NCBI RefSeq assembly: GCF_014174305.1
Contig: NZ_JABEQH010000008.1
Span: forward strand, 62,001-126,000
DNA length: 64,000 nt
Source of the DNA: Gluconacetobacter johannae
GTDB taxonomy: Bacteria > Pseudomonadota > Alphaproteobacteria > Acetobacterales > Acetobacteraceae
Reading direction: 5' to 3'
In this document: piece after piece, positions 8,438-15,630 of the stretch
Layout: every line of letters begins with the position of its first letter
Numbering within the stretch: position 1 is the stretch's first letter
Notes under the pieces: generated by a model
The model's database searches: none
What the model was told of the DNA's origin: nothing
Seen by the model: the letters and a program-made list of their open reading frames with translations, nothing else
Position numbers and translations under genes: made by a program

Positions 8438-9423
8438 GTCACGTCACGACCCAGCAACCCGACCGCCAGCGCGTAGAAATCGGACGGGTTATAGCGGCGG
8501 ATGACCGAAAAATTGCGATAGACCATGAAGGCCTCGCCCCCCGGCCCGTCCGGCCGGATCACCGCGCCGGTGACGTCCCCGCGCGAGAACGCGCTGCCAT
8601 CCGGGCGACGGACCCCCAGCCCCATCCAGTCGGTCAGGGTCATGCGCCGGTCGCGCCCCAGCCGGTCCTGGCCCAGGGCGGCCGGAACGGACACCGCCTG
8701 CCCCCACGGCTCGCCCGCCACCCAGCCGCACTTGCCCAGGTAGTTGGCGATGGACGCAAAGACGTCGGGTTCGCTGGTCCAGATGTCCCGCCGTCCGGTC
8801 CCGGTATAATCGACGGCGTAGCGCAGATAGGCGCTGGGCATGAATTGCGGCTGCCCCATCGCGCCGGCATAGCTGCCGATCATCCGCTCGGGCTCGACGT
8901 CGCCATGGTCGAGGATCCGCAGCGCGTTCATCAGTTCGGACCGGAAGAACGACGCCCGCCGTCCGTCATAGGCCAGCGTCGCCAGCGCATCAGTGATGCG
9001 GAACGTGCCGATCCGGGTCCCGTATGCGGATTCCAGCCCCCAGATCCCCATCAACGGCTGCACATCCACGCCATAGCGCTGCCCCACCGCCGTCAGCAGC
9101 GCGCGACGCGCCTGCGCGGCGCTGCGTCCATCGGCGATCTTCTTGTCGGTGAGCACCCGCTGGCGGTACTGGGCCCAGGTCAGCGTGAATTCCGGCTGGT
9201 GACGGTCGAGTTGCAGCACCTTGTCGTTCGGCGCCTGCAGCGCCAGCGCCCGCCCCACCACCGACGCCGACAGGCCGTCGCGCAGCGCCTCGGCCCGGAC
9301 GCCGGCCAGGAAGGCGGCATACGACGTCGCCGGCGCGGCGCGGGCCGGCGTGCCGACCAGGGCGACGCCCCCGCTCGCACAGGCTGCCGAGGCGGAAAAA
9401 AGGAAGGCGCGACGTCCGATCAT
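8434..9423 (-). CDS. mltB: MltB-type lytic murein transglycosylase
   Basis: A 329-residue enzyme that cleaves peptidoglycan glycan strands. The start ATG at 9423 gives MIGRRAFLFSASAACASGG, an export signal with paired Arg. The catalytic Glu is at about 131 in GIWGLESAYGT, and the SLT_2 signature continues with SYAGAMGQPQFMPSAY and DIWTSEPDVFASIANYL. C-terminal residues SVIRRYNPSDFYALAVGLL are typical of the family. It is the first gene of the chain running left to the MBL hydrolase, with its promoter expected in 9424-9713. Confidence 0.93.
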   Translation of the reverse strand: MIGRRAFLFSASAACASGGVALVGTPARAAPATSYAAFLAGVRAEALRDGLSASVVGRALALQAPNDKVLQLDRHQPEFTLTWAQYRQRVLTDKKIADGRSAAQARRALLTAVGQRYGVDVQPLMGIWGLESAYGTRIGTFRITDALATLAYDGRRASFFRSELMNALRILDHGDVEPERMIGSYAGAMGQPQFMPSAYLRYAVDYTGTGRRDIWTSEPDVFASIANYLGKCGWVAGEPWGQAVSVPAALGQDRLGRDRRMTLTDWMGLGVRRPDGSAFSRGDVTGAVIRPDGPGGEAFMVYRNFSVIRRYNPSDFYALAVGLLGRDVT

Positions 9424-9713
9424 GACGCATAGCTGTGCCACATCTGGCCGGGGCCTTTCAATCCTCGCCGCCCCGCCTGGGCGATTTGTCGGCCGGGACG
9501 AAGCATGCCACAAGGACCGCCTCTCCGGACCCGAGGCGGATCGCGCCGGGGCCGAAGCCCGGACACATGACGATCCGGGTCAAAATATCAGAGTTGGGCG
9601 ACGCGACCGCATGAATCGGGTCGCATCGTCCAACGGCAAGAGGCTTGATGAAGTGACGCATGTGACCCTACCGCTCCCGCCGCTGCGACGCTGAACGCCG
9701 GCGCGTCCCCGTC
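9424..9713. other. Divergent intergenic region between mltB and the DedA gene
   Basis: These 290 bases must drive both the leftward wall/replication chain and the rightward DedA/ATP-grasp pair. A 6-base inverted repeat, GCGACC/GGTCGC, occurs at 9603-9608 and 9619-9624. I could not identify a convincing -35/-10 pair for either direction. A 67-codon open frame on the minus strand (9458-9661) has no recognisable features and is not called. Confidence 0.4.
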
Positions 9714-10301
9714 ATGTTCCCGTCCCTTTCCGCCCTGCTCGCCAGCGCCGGCACGTCGCCGTTCGTCCAGGCGCTGGCGATCATCATCGGGACCTTCATC
9801 CTGGAAGACGCGGCGACGATCGTGACCGCGATGGAGGTCCAGACCGGCCAGGTCTCGCTGGGGGTCGCGCTCGTGTCCCTCTATATCGGCATCGTGGTGG
9901 GCGACCTCGGCCTCTACGGCCTGGGGCGCCTGGCCGCCCTGTGGCCGCCGGCTCGGCGCTGGGTCGCCGTTCCGGGCACGGGCCAGCAGGGCCCCGACAG
10001 CCAGGGCTGGTTCGGCCGGAACGTCTTTCGCATCGTCTTCATCAGCCGCTTCATCCCCGGCGCGCGCCTGCCGCTTTATACCGCCTGCGGATTCTTCCGG
10101 GCCAGCATCGGTCGTTTCGCCGGCGCGGCAGTCGTGGCGACGCTGATCTGGACATCGCTGCTGTTCGCTGTTTCGCTACGCATCGGCCAGTTCCTGATCG
10201 ACCATCTGGGCGCGTGGAAATGGCTGGGCATGGCGGGATTCGTCCTGACCATCATTCTTGTCGGCCGGATCGTGGCCACCGTGCGGAGTCCGTCCCGATG
10301 A
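9714..10301 (+). CDS. DedA family membrane protein
   Basis: A 195-residue integral membrane protein with about five hydrophobic stretches. It carries the DedA/VTT signature FISRFIPGARLPLYTACGFF at about residues 105-124, including the conserved F-x-x-R...G-x-R residues. DedA proteins act at the inner membrane in lipid carrier or phospholipid flipping and in envelope homeostasis; some are undecaprenyl phosphate translocases. The stop overlaps the start of the ATP-grasp gene (ATGA), so the two are translated together. That linkage is the main clue to its specific job, which is unknown. Confidence 0.88.
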   Translation: MFPSLSALLASAGTSPFVQALAIIIGTFILEDAATIVTAMEVQTGQVSLGVALVSLYIGIVVGDLGLYGLGRLAALWPPARRWVAVPGTGQQGPDSQGWFGRNVFRIVFISRFIPGARLPLYTACGFFRASIGRFAGAAVVATLIWTSLLFAVSLRIGQFLIDHLGAWKWLGMAGFVLTIILVGRIVATVRSPSR

Positions 10302-11395
10302 ACCAGGCCTCGACCGCCGCGACGCCGGCCGCCGGCAAGACACGCCAGCCCTCACCGCTGTCGCTGTTCGAATTCTGGCCGGGCTGGGTATTCTATACCC
10401 CGGTCGTGCTCTACTGGATCCTGATGGGCCTTCGGCACCGGGATTTCAGCCTGCCGACAGCGGCGAATCCGCGGATCGAGACCGGCGGCCTGTGCGGGGA
10501 AAGCAAGACCTCGATCCTGGACATGGCCGGGGACGAGGCCCGGCGCTGGATCGCCCCCTACACCACCATCGTCACCGGATCGACCGACGATGGCCGGGCG
10601 GCGCGCATGGCGCTGGAACAGGCCGGCCTGTCCCTGCCCGTCGTCCTGAAGCCCGATATCGGCTGCAACGGCACCGGGGTGAAGCTGATCGAAAGCCAGG
10701 ACGACCTGGCCCTGACGCTGGACCAGTATCCGCGTGGCATCCGCCTGGTCCTGCAACGGCTGATCCCCTTCGAGCACGAGGCCGGCGTCTTCTACATCCG
10801 CCATCCCGACGAGGCGCAGGGGCGCATCACGTCACTGACCTACAAGGAAGCGCCGGTGCTGGTCGGCGACGGACGCTCCACGGTGCGGCAGTTGATCGAC
10901 GCCGACGCGCGGACGCGCCTGGTCCCGCATCTCTACCTGCCCCGACTGGGCGAACGGGTGCACGACATCCTGCCGACGGGCGAACCCCTGCGGCTGGTCT
11001 TCGCGGGGAATCATTGCAAGGGGTCGATCTTCCGCAACGGCGCCGACGACATCACCCCGGCGCTGGTCGAACAGATCGACCGGATCATGCAGGACGTGCC
11101 CGATTTCCATTTCGGCCGGATCGACCTGAAATTCGAATCGATCGCCGCCCTGCGCCTGGGCGTGGGGTTCGAGATCATCGAGATCAACGGAGTCGGCTCC
11201 GAGGCCACCCATATCTGGGATTCTCGCACCACCCTGCGCGAAGCCTACGCCACGCAGTTCCTGCATTACCGCGAGACGTTCCGGATCGGCGCCAAGAAGA
11301 AGAAGGCGGGCTGGCGCACCAGCGGCGCCTTCACGATGCTGCGCTACTGGCGGTTGCAGAGACGGCTGCTGGCCTCCTATCCTCTGAACGATTAG
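10298..11395 (+). CDS. Membrane-anchored ATP-grasp protein (D-Ala-D-Ala ligase-like)
   Basis: A 365-residue protein. After a Pro/Ser-rich leader comes one hydrophobic stretch, WPGWVFYTPVVLYWILMGL (about residues 28-46), predicted to anchor it in the membrane. The rest resembles the ATP-grasp fold: VVLKPDIGCNGTGVK (lysine and glycine-rich loop, about 125-139), RLVLQRLIPFEHEAGVFY, and near the C-terminus GVGFEIIEINGVGSEATH, which resembles the metal-binding E-x-N of ATP-grasp ligases. Such enzymes join a carboxylate to an amine or thiol through an acyl phosphate. Its substrate is not evident. The tail is rich in Lys/Arg (IGAKKKKAGWR). The gene overlaps the DedA stop by 4 bases. Confidence 0.75.
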   Translation: MNQASTAATPAAGKTRQPSPLSLFEFWPGWVFYTPVVLYWILMGLRHRDFSLPTAANPRIETGGLCGESKTSILDMAGDEARRWIAPYTTIVTGSTDDGRAARMALEQAGLSLPVVLKPDIGCNGTGVKLIESQDDLALTLDQYPRGIRLVLQRLIPFEHEAGVFYIRHPDEAQGRITSLTYKEAPVLVGDGRSTVRQLIDADARTRLVPHLYLPRLGERVHDILPTGEPLRLVFAGNHCKGSIFRNGADDITPALVEQIDRIMQDVPDFHFGRIDLKFESIAALRLGVGFEIIEINGVGSEATHIWDSRTTLREAYATQFLHYRETFRIGAKKKKAGWRTSGAFTMLRYWRLQRRLLASYPLND

Positions 11396-11405
11396 CACTC
11401 CAGTT

Positions 11406-11447
11406 GCATTTTTGACCTGACGCGCCTTCTCCGGCGCGGAAAAATGC
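11406..11447. terminator. Two-part palindrome after the ATP-grasp gene
   Basis: Starting 10 bases after the stop, outer arms GCATTTTT (11406-11413) and AAAAATGC (11440-11447) enclose inner arms CGCGCC (11421-11426) and GGCGCG (11433-11438) around a 6-base loop. The left side has a 7-base bulge (GACCTGA) against one base on the right. The combination of a GC stem with flanking A and T runs suggests a terminator working in both directions, or a protein site. No T run follows the inner stem directly on the plus strand, so the call is tentative. Confidence 0.45.
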
Positions 11448-11503
11448 GACCGCCTGGGCGCGCCGCCCCTCGACACAGGCCGCGCGCGGCATCACCTCCC
11501 TGT

Positions 11504-11512
11504 TTATCCACA
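11504..11512 (+). other. Perfect DnaA-box sequence TTATCCACA
   Basis: The nine bases match the consensus DnaA box exactly and lie in the 196-base gap before the flavoenzyme gene, about 80 bases upstream of its ATG. It is a single copy; no second match was seen nearby. It could be a DnaA-controlled promoter element or chance. Confidence 0.35.
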
Positions 11513-11591
11513 GATCCGGCGCCCCCGGCCAGACGCGCCCCCTGGGCCACCCGTCCGAAGCCGGCGCCGGTTCGGTCCGGGAGCAGACCTC

Positions 11592-12968
11592 ATGGACGAC
11601 GAAGACATCAGCCGCTTCGCGGCAACCCTGCGCGGGCCCGTCATTCAGGCGGGTGACGCGGAGTATGACGACGCCCGCAGGCTCTATAACGCCATGATCG
11701 ACAGGCGGCCGCGCCTGATCGCCCGTTGCGCCGACGCCGCCGACGTCATGGCCGCCGTGGCGTTCGGCCGCGACAAGGCCCTGCCCATCGCCATACGCGG
11801 CGGCGGCCATAACGGACCCGGTTTGGGCAGCGTCGATGACGGGCTGGTCATCGACCTGTCGGCCATGAAGGGCATCCGCGTCGATCCCCGCAACCGTACG
11901 GTCAGGGTGGGTCCCGGCTGCACGACCGGGGAGGTCGACCATGCCACCCACGCGTTCGGCCAGGCTGTGCCCTTCGGGATCATCTCCACCACCGGCGTCG
12001 CCGGCCTGACGCTGAGCGGCGGCCATGGCTATCTGGCGCGGCAATACGGCCTCGCCATCGACAGCCTGATCGAGGCCGACGTGGTGCTGGCCGATGGTCG
12101 CTTCGTCGTCGCCGGCGAAGACGACAATGCCGATCTTCTCTGGGCGCTGCGCGGGGGCGGCGGCAATTTCGGCGTAGTGACCAGTTTCCTGTTCCGTACC
12201 CATCCGGCGGACAGGCTCTATGGCGGACCGATCATCTTCGACCTGTCGGACGCGGAAACGGTGATGCGATGGTATCGGGATTTCCTGCAGAACGCATCGG
12301 ACGCGTTCTACATCTTTCTCGGCCTGCAGACGGTGCCGCCCAGTGCGCCCTTCCCGCCCGAACATTGGGGGAAACGGATGTGCGTGCTGCTCGTCTCGCA
12401 TAACGGCGACGGGGCCGAGGCCGCCGTCAACGCCGTCCGCCCCGCCCTGCCGACGCCGCTCATCGACTGGGCGGGGCCGATTGCCTATCCGATGCTGCAG
12501 ACCCTGTTCGACGCGCTCTGCCCGCCGGGGCTGCAATGGTACTGGAAGGGCGATTTCGTCAAATCGCTGCCGGACGCGGCGATCGCGGCCCATATCGCGC
12601 ATGCCGCCCAGGCCCCCAGCGCGCTGTCGCTCATGCATCTCTACCCGATCGACGGCGCGGTGCACGCGAAGGCCCGGGGCGATACCGCATGGGCCGTCCG
12701 CGACGCGACATGGTCCATGGTCATCGCCGGCGTCGATCCCGATCCGGCCAGGGCCGATGCGCTGCGGGACTGGGCACGGGCGTATTGGGCGGCGGTGCAC
12801 CCCTTCGACCTGGAAGGCGCCTATCCCAATTTCATGATGGATGACGAAGGCGAAGGCCGGATCAAGGCGAGCTACGGCGCCAACTACCCGCGCCTCGCCG
12901 CCCTCAAGGCGAAATTCGACCCCACCAACCTGTTTCACGTCAACCAGAACATCCGCCCGGCGGCGTGA
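11592..12968 (+). CDS. FAD-binding oxidoreductase, berberine-bridge enzyme family
   Basis: A 458-residue flavoenzyme of the PCMH/BBE type. The FAD domain shows IRGGGHNGPGLGS (about residues 71-83), whose His is the usual 8-alpha covalent flavin attachment point. Next come GVAGLTLSGGHGYLARQYG and LLWALRGGGGNFGVV. The cysteine that gives bicovalent flavin in some members is absent from the GVAGLTLSGG loop, so single-point attachment is expected. The C-terminal BBE domain YGANYPRLAALKAKFDPTNL is present. Family members oxidise sugars, alkaloids or alcohols with oxygen. There is no export signal. It stands alone, with no operon partner to suggest a substrate. Confidence 0.9.
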   Translation: MDDEDISRFAATLRGPVIQAGDAEYDDARRLYNAMIDRRPRLIARCADAADVMAAVAFGRDKALPIAIRGGGHNGPGLGSVDDGLVIDLSAMKGIRVDPRNRTVRVGPGCTTGEVDHATHAFGQAVPFGIISTTGVAGLTLSGGHGYLARQYGLAIDSLIEADVVLADGRFVVAGEDDNADLLWALRGGGGNFGVVTSFLFRTHPADRLYGGPIIFDLSDAETVMRWYRDFLQNASDAFYIFLGLQTVPPSAPFPPEHWGKRMCVLLVSHNGDGAEAAVNAVRPALPTPLIDWAGPIAYPMLQTLFDALCPPGLQWYWKGDFVKSLPDAAIAAHIAHAAQAPSALSLMHLYPIDGAVHAKARGDTAWAVRDATWSMVIAGVDPDPARADALRDWARAYWAAVHPFDLEGAYPNFMMDDEGEGRIKASYGANYPRLAALKAKFDPTNLFHVNQNIRPAA

Positions 12969-13076
12969 CAGCGTCGCGGACGGATTTCAAAGGATGAAGG
13001 AAGGGGTCGGTTCCCGCATAACGCTCATGCGGTCACCGATTATGGGGTCTCGGGCCACGCGGCTAGGCTGGCGGAC

Positions 13077-13328
13077 ATGACGCATGATCCCGCCTGGCCC
13101 GATCCCGAACATATTGGTATTCCGCGCGACCCGGAGACCACCGGCCCCCACGCGCTGCTCGACCCACAGGGCGAGAAAATCTGGGGATGGTGGGAGGCGC
13201 ACCGGCGCCTGTGGGTCCTGTCCCGCTGGCGGCAGAAACACGCGGGACCGGCCATGGCGGCGTGGCGCTATCTCGGCCCCGCCCGCTGGCCGGAAACGGA
13301 TGGCGGGTCGGAAGACGACCCGACCTAG
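13077..13328 (+). CDS. Small Trp-rich hypothetical protein
   Basis: An 83-residue acidic-to-neutral protein with eight tryptophans, including IWGWWEAHRRLW (about residues 35-46), and a Pro/Asp-rich start. It has no signal peptide or membrane span and I do not recognise the family. It lies 108 bases after the flavoenzyme gene, on the same strand, and just before the AT-rich glycosyltransferase. The ribosome-binding site is weak. Base composition matches the host, and no competing frame covers it, which mildly supports it as real. Confidence 0.5.
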   Translation: MTHDPAWPDPEHIGIPRDPETTGPHALLDPQGEKIWGWWEAHRRLWVLSRWRQKHAGPAMAAWRYLGPARWPETDGGSEDDPT

Positions 13329-13355
13329 CCAGCGCGTGGCGGCTTCCGCAGGGCG

Positions 13356-13367
13356 GTTTCCGGAAAC
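13356..13367. repeat. Perfect 12-base palindrome at the edge of the AT-rich block
   Basis: GTTTCCGGAAAC reads the same on both strands. A second short stem, GCCGG/CCGGC, follows at 13371-13386. Both lie between the convergent ends of the small Trp-rich gene and the glycosyltransferase gene, immediately before composition shifts to AT-rich. They may act as a transcription end or simply mark the insertion boundary. Confidence 0.35.
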
Positions 13368-13411
13368 GCTGCCGGGCAAGACCGGCATCAGATCAAATAT
13401 GTTTCCGAGCA

Positions 13412-14152
13412 CTAATGATAAAAATCTTCTCCATTCCACATGGTAGAAATGGATTTATCATTTTTTGAAACGCACAGTGGAGGCACACAGCAATAAGCAT
13501 TCATTTGCTTATATGCTGCACATAAAAAATTATCCAAGCTTCCATTTTTATATAAACCGCCAACAATATCAATATTAAATGTCATATCTCTTATTGGAAT
13601 TATGGAATTCATCAATTTACCAGCCCCTCTGGGAGATATAGCGTACCCACAAAGGCCAAATGCCTCCAATAATTTCACGGCCTTCGCATCAATGGTAATA
13701 TCTGAAAAATTATCCGCATTTTCTGCGAATTTTTTACTATTGAAAGAAACAACTCCGTCCAAAACTCCAGGAACTATACACAAATATAAACTTGCATCAA
13801 AATTATTTCCAAATAAAACAATATCCCAATCCTCACCCAGAGAATCTATTACCTTTTTACATTCCGATGTGAAGTTTTTACAAATTATTGCATCATCTTC
13901 AAATATACATGCAGATTTTCCGCTCTCGATAACACCGCTCCACAGATATATATGGGAAAGCGCGTTTGCTATTGCGGCATTTCCATAAATGCAATCTTCA
14001 TTCAATATCCCTCTGCCTATGAGGTCATTTTTATTTATATTTTGTTTATCTACAGCACTAAATCTCTCAATGTTTTCTACATGAAAATTTTTTTCTAAAA
14101 AAATTTCCCTCCTTTTGACGTCCTTGTCTCTATTTATATAGATATATTTCAT
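13412..14152 (-). CDS. Glycosyltransferase family 25 (LPS-type), AT-rich
   Basis: A 246-residue cytosolic protein with family-25 hallmarks: the start MKYIYINRDKDVKRRE, the acidic motif IFEDDA (EDD at about 85-87), and CGYAISPRGAGKLM (about 168-181). Such enzymes add sugars, often galactose, to lipopolysaccharide or other glycans. The gene is intact, but its base use is unlike everything around it: two hand-counted 60-base lines (13501, 13741) have 18 and 21 G+C, against 37 in the nearby line at 14341. It is rich in Lys, Asn and Ile codons ending in A or T. The shift is sharp on both sides, indicating recent transfer of a single gene. No transposase or integrase is adjacent. Confidence 0.85.
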   Translation of the reverse strand: MKYIYINRDKDVKRREIFLEKNFHVENIERFSAVDKQNINKNDLIGRGILNEDCIYGNAAIANALSHIYLWSGVIESGKSACIFEDDAIICKNFTSECKKVIDSLGEDWDIVLFGNNFDASLYLCIVPGVLDGVVSFNSKKFAENADNFSDITIDAKAVKLLEAFGLCGYAISPRGAGKLMNSIIPIRDMTFNIDIVGGLYKNGSLDNFLCAAYKQMNAYCCVPPLCVSKNDKSISTMWNGEDFYH

Positions 14153-14205
14153 GCTCCGCCCCGACCGATTATTTCTGTCATTCCGACCGCCCCCGACGCG
14201 CCGCC

Positions 14206-14673
14206 CTATTGCGTCGAATCGGACGGCAGGCCGCCATTGCCGAAGATGTAGTTGCTGACCTGCTGCTCCAGGCTGACGGCTTCCTGGGCGTTGGTGATGA
14301 CGGCCCCGGGCGCCAGGCGCGCCGCCGCCTTGCCGGGCACGATCATCAGCGCATCGTCCGCAGTCATCGTGGCGCTGCCGATCATGACACCCGAATCGGC
14401 GGGCAGCGACAGGTTCCGGTCCACGGTGAAGCGGACATCGGCCATATAGCTGGCCGGGTCCAGGGTGATGGCGGCGACGCGGCCGACGGGCACGCCGGCC
14501 AGTTGCACCTCGGCCCCCACATGCAGGCCGTTCGCCGACAGGAAACGCGCGTCCAGCGCATAGCGATCATGGCTCAGATCGACCTGCGTCGCCCGCGCAT
14601 AGGCATAGAACGCCCCGGCGACCAGCAGGACCAACCCGCTGAAAATTATCGCGCTGCCATTTTCTCGCGCCAA
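14206..14673 (-). CDS. mlaD: MlaD-like MCE domain protein
   Basis: A 155-residue protein with one N-terminal membrane span (IIFSGLVLLVAGAFYAYA) and an MCE domain: ARFLSANGLHVGAEVQLAGVPVGRV followed by a conserved MIGSATMTADDALMIVPG. MlaD binds phospholipid in the periplasm as part of the Mla system, which keeps lipid asymmetry in the outer membrane. The start is TTG at 14673, decided by a near-ideal AGGAGG at 14678-14683, four to five bases upstream; no in-frame ATG fits. The usual partners mlaE, mlaF and mlaC are not beside it. Confidence 0.82.
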   Translation of the reverse strand: MARENGSAIIFSGLVLLVAGAFYAYARATQVDLSHDRYALDARFLSANGLHVGAEVQLAGVPVGRVAAITLDPASYMADVRFTVDRNLSLPADSGVMIGSATMTADDALMIVPGKAAARLAPGAVITNAQEAVSLEQQVSNYIFGNGGLPSDSTQ

Positions 14674-14751
14674 ACGTTCCTCCTAAATCCCGAAGCGGTA
14701 TCCGCTTGCGGCATCCCCGAAAACTGGGGCACGACAACATTGTAATTCGCC

Positions 14752-15609
14752 ATGGACAGCCGGACAATGACACTCATCCAAGCTATCTTGATTGCCATCC
14801 TGCAAGGCGCCACGGAATTGTTTCCCGTGAGCAGCCTGGGGCACGCCGTGATCGTGCCCGCCCTGTTGCACTGGTCGCTCGATCCCCATGGCGACACCTT
14901 CCTGCCCTTCCTGGTGATGCTGCACCTGGGAACGGCGGTGGCGCTGCTGGTCTTCTTCTGGAAGGACTGGTCTGCGATCGTCCAGGGCCTGACCGGCCGG
15001 GACGGCACCCAGCGACAGGCCGAAAGCATCCATATCATCGCGCTGCTGGTGGTCGCCACCATCCCGGCAGTCATCATCGGAGGGGCCCTGGAGCATTGGC
15101 TGCGCGCCCTGTTCGGCACCGCGCGATTCGCCGCGATCTTCCTGATCCTGAACGGCGCCCTCCTGCTGGTGACCGAACGGATCAAGAGCCGCGAGCGCGT
15201 CCACCCCGACCGGGCCATCGCCGCGCTGACCTACGCCGACGCCGCCGTGATCGGCCTGTGGCAATGCCTTGCCTTTCTGCCGGGCATTTCGCGGTCGGGG
15301 GCAACCATCATCGGCGGCCTGCTGCGTAACCTCAATCACGAAGGGGCCGCGCGCTTCTCGTTCCTGATGGCCCAGCCGGTCATCATCGCCGCGACGGTGC
15401 GCGAGGCCTTCCACCTGCGCCATGTCGACATCCCGCCCGGCACGATGCAGACCGCGACGATCGGCGCGGTGATCGCCGCCATCACCGCCCTGGCCAGCAC
15501 CGCGTTCCTGATGCGCTATTTCCACAGCCACGAACAATGGGCGCTGCGGCCGTTCGGCTATTACTGCCTGGGAATCGGCGCGGTGGCCTTTGTCCTTCTC
15601 GGCCACTGA
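14752..15609 (+). CDS. uppP: Undecaprenyl-diphosphatase
   Basis: A 285-residue multi-span membrane enzyme (BacA/UppP) that recycles the undecaprenyl pyrophosphate carrier for peptidoglycan and glycan export. Both family motifs are visible: GATELFPVSSLGH at residues 19-31 and PGISRSGAT at 177-185. The second ATG, five codons in, is an alternative start. It is transcribed divergently from the mlaD-like gene across 78 bases. The SGNH hydrolase gene follows after 21 bases and is probably co-transcribed. Confidence 0.95.
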   Translation: MDSRTMTLIQAILIAILQGATELFPVSSLGHAVIVPALLHWSLDPHGDTFLPFLVMLHLGTAVALLVFFWKDWSAIVQGLTGRDGTQRQAESIHIIALLVVATIPAVIIGGALEHWLRALFGTARFAAIFLILNGALLLVTERIKSRERVHPDRAIAALTYADAAVIGLWQCLAFLPGISRSGATIIGGLLRNLNHEGAARFSFLMAQPVIIAATVREAFHLRHVDIPPGTMQTATIGAVIAAITALASTAFLMRYFHSHEQWALRPFGYYCLGIGAVAFVLLGH

Positions 15610-15630
15610 CCTGCTGCGGAACCCGACCTT

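Noticed and set aside
9458-9661. A 67-codon minus-strand frame upstream of mltB
   Set aside because: No signal, domain or ribosome site, and it fills the region where divergent promoters are needed.
13330-14200. Insertion sequence or integrase around the AT-rich gene
   Set aside because: No transposase frame, flanking direct repeat or attachment-site-like sequence was seen; tRNA genes are kilobases away.
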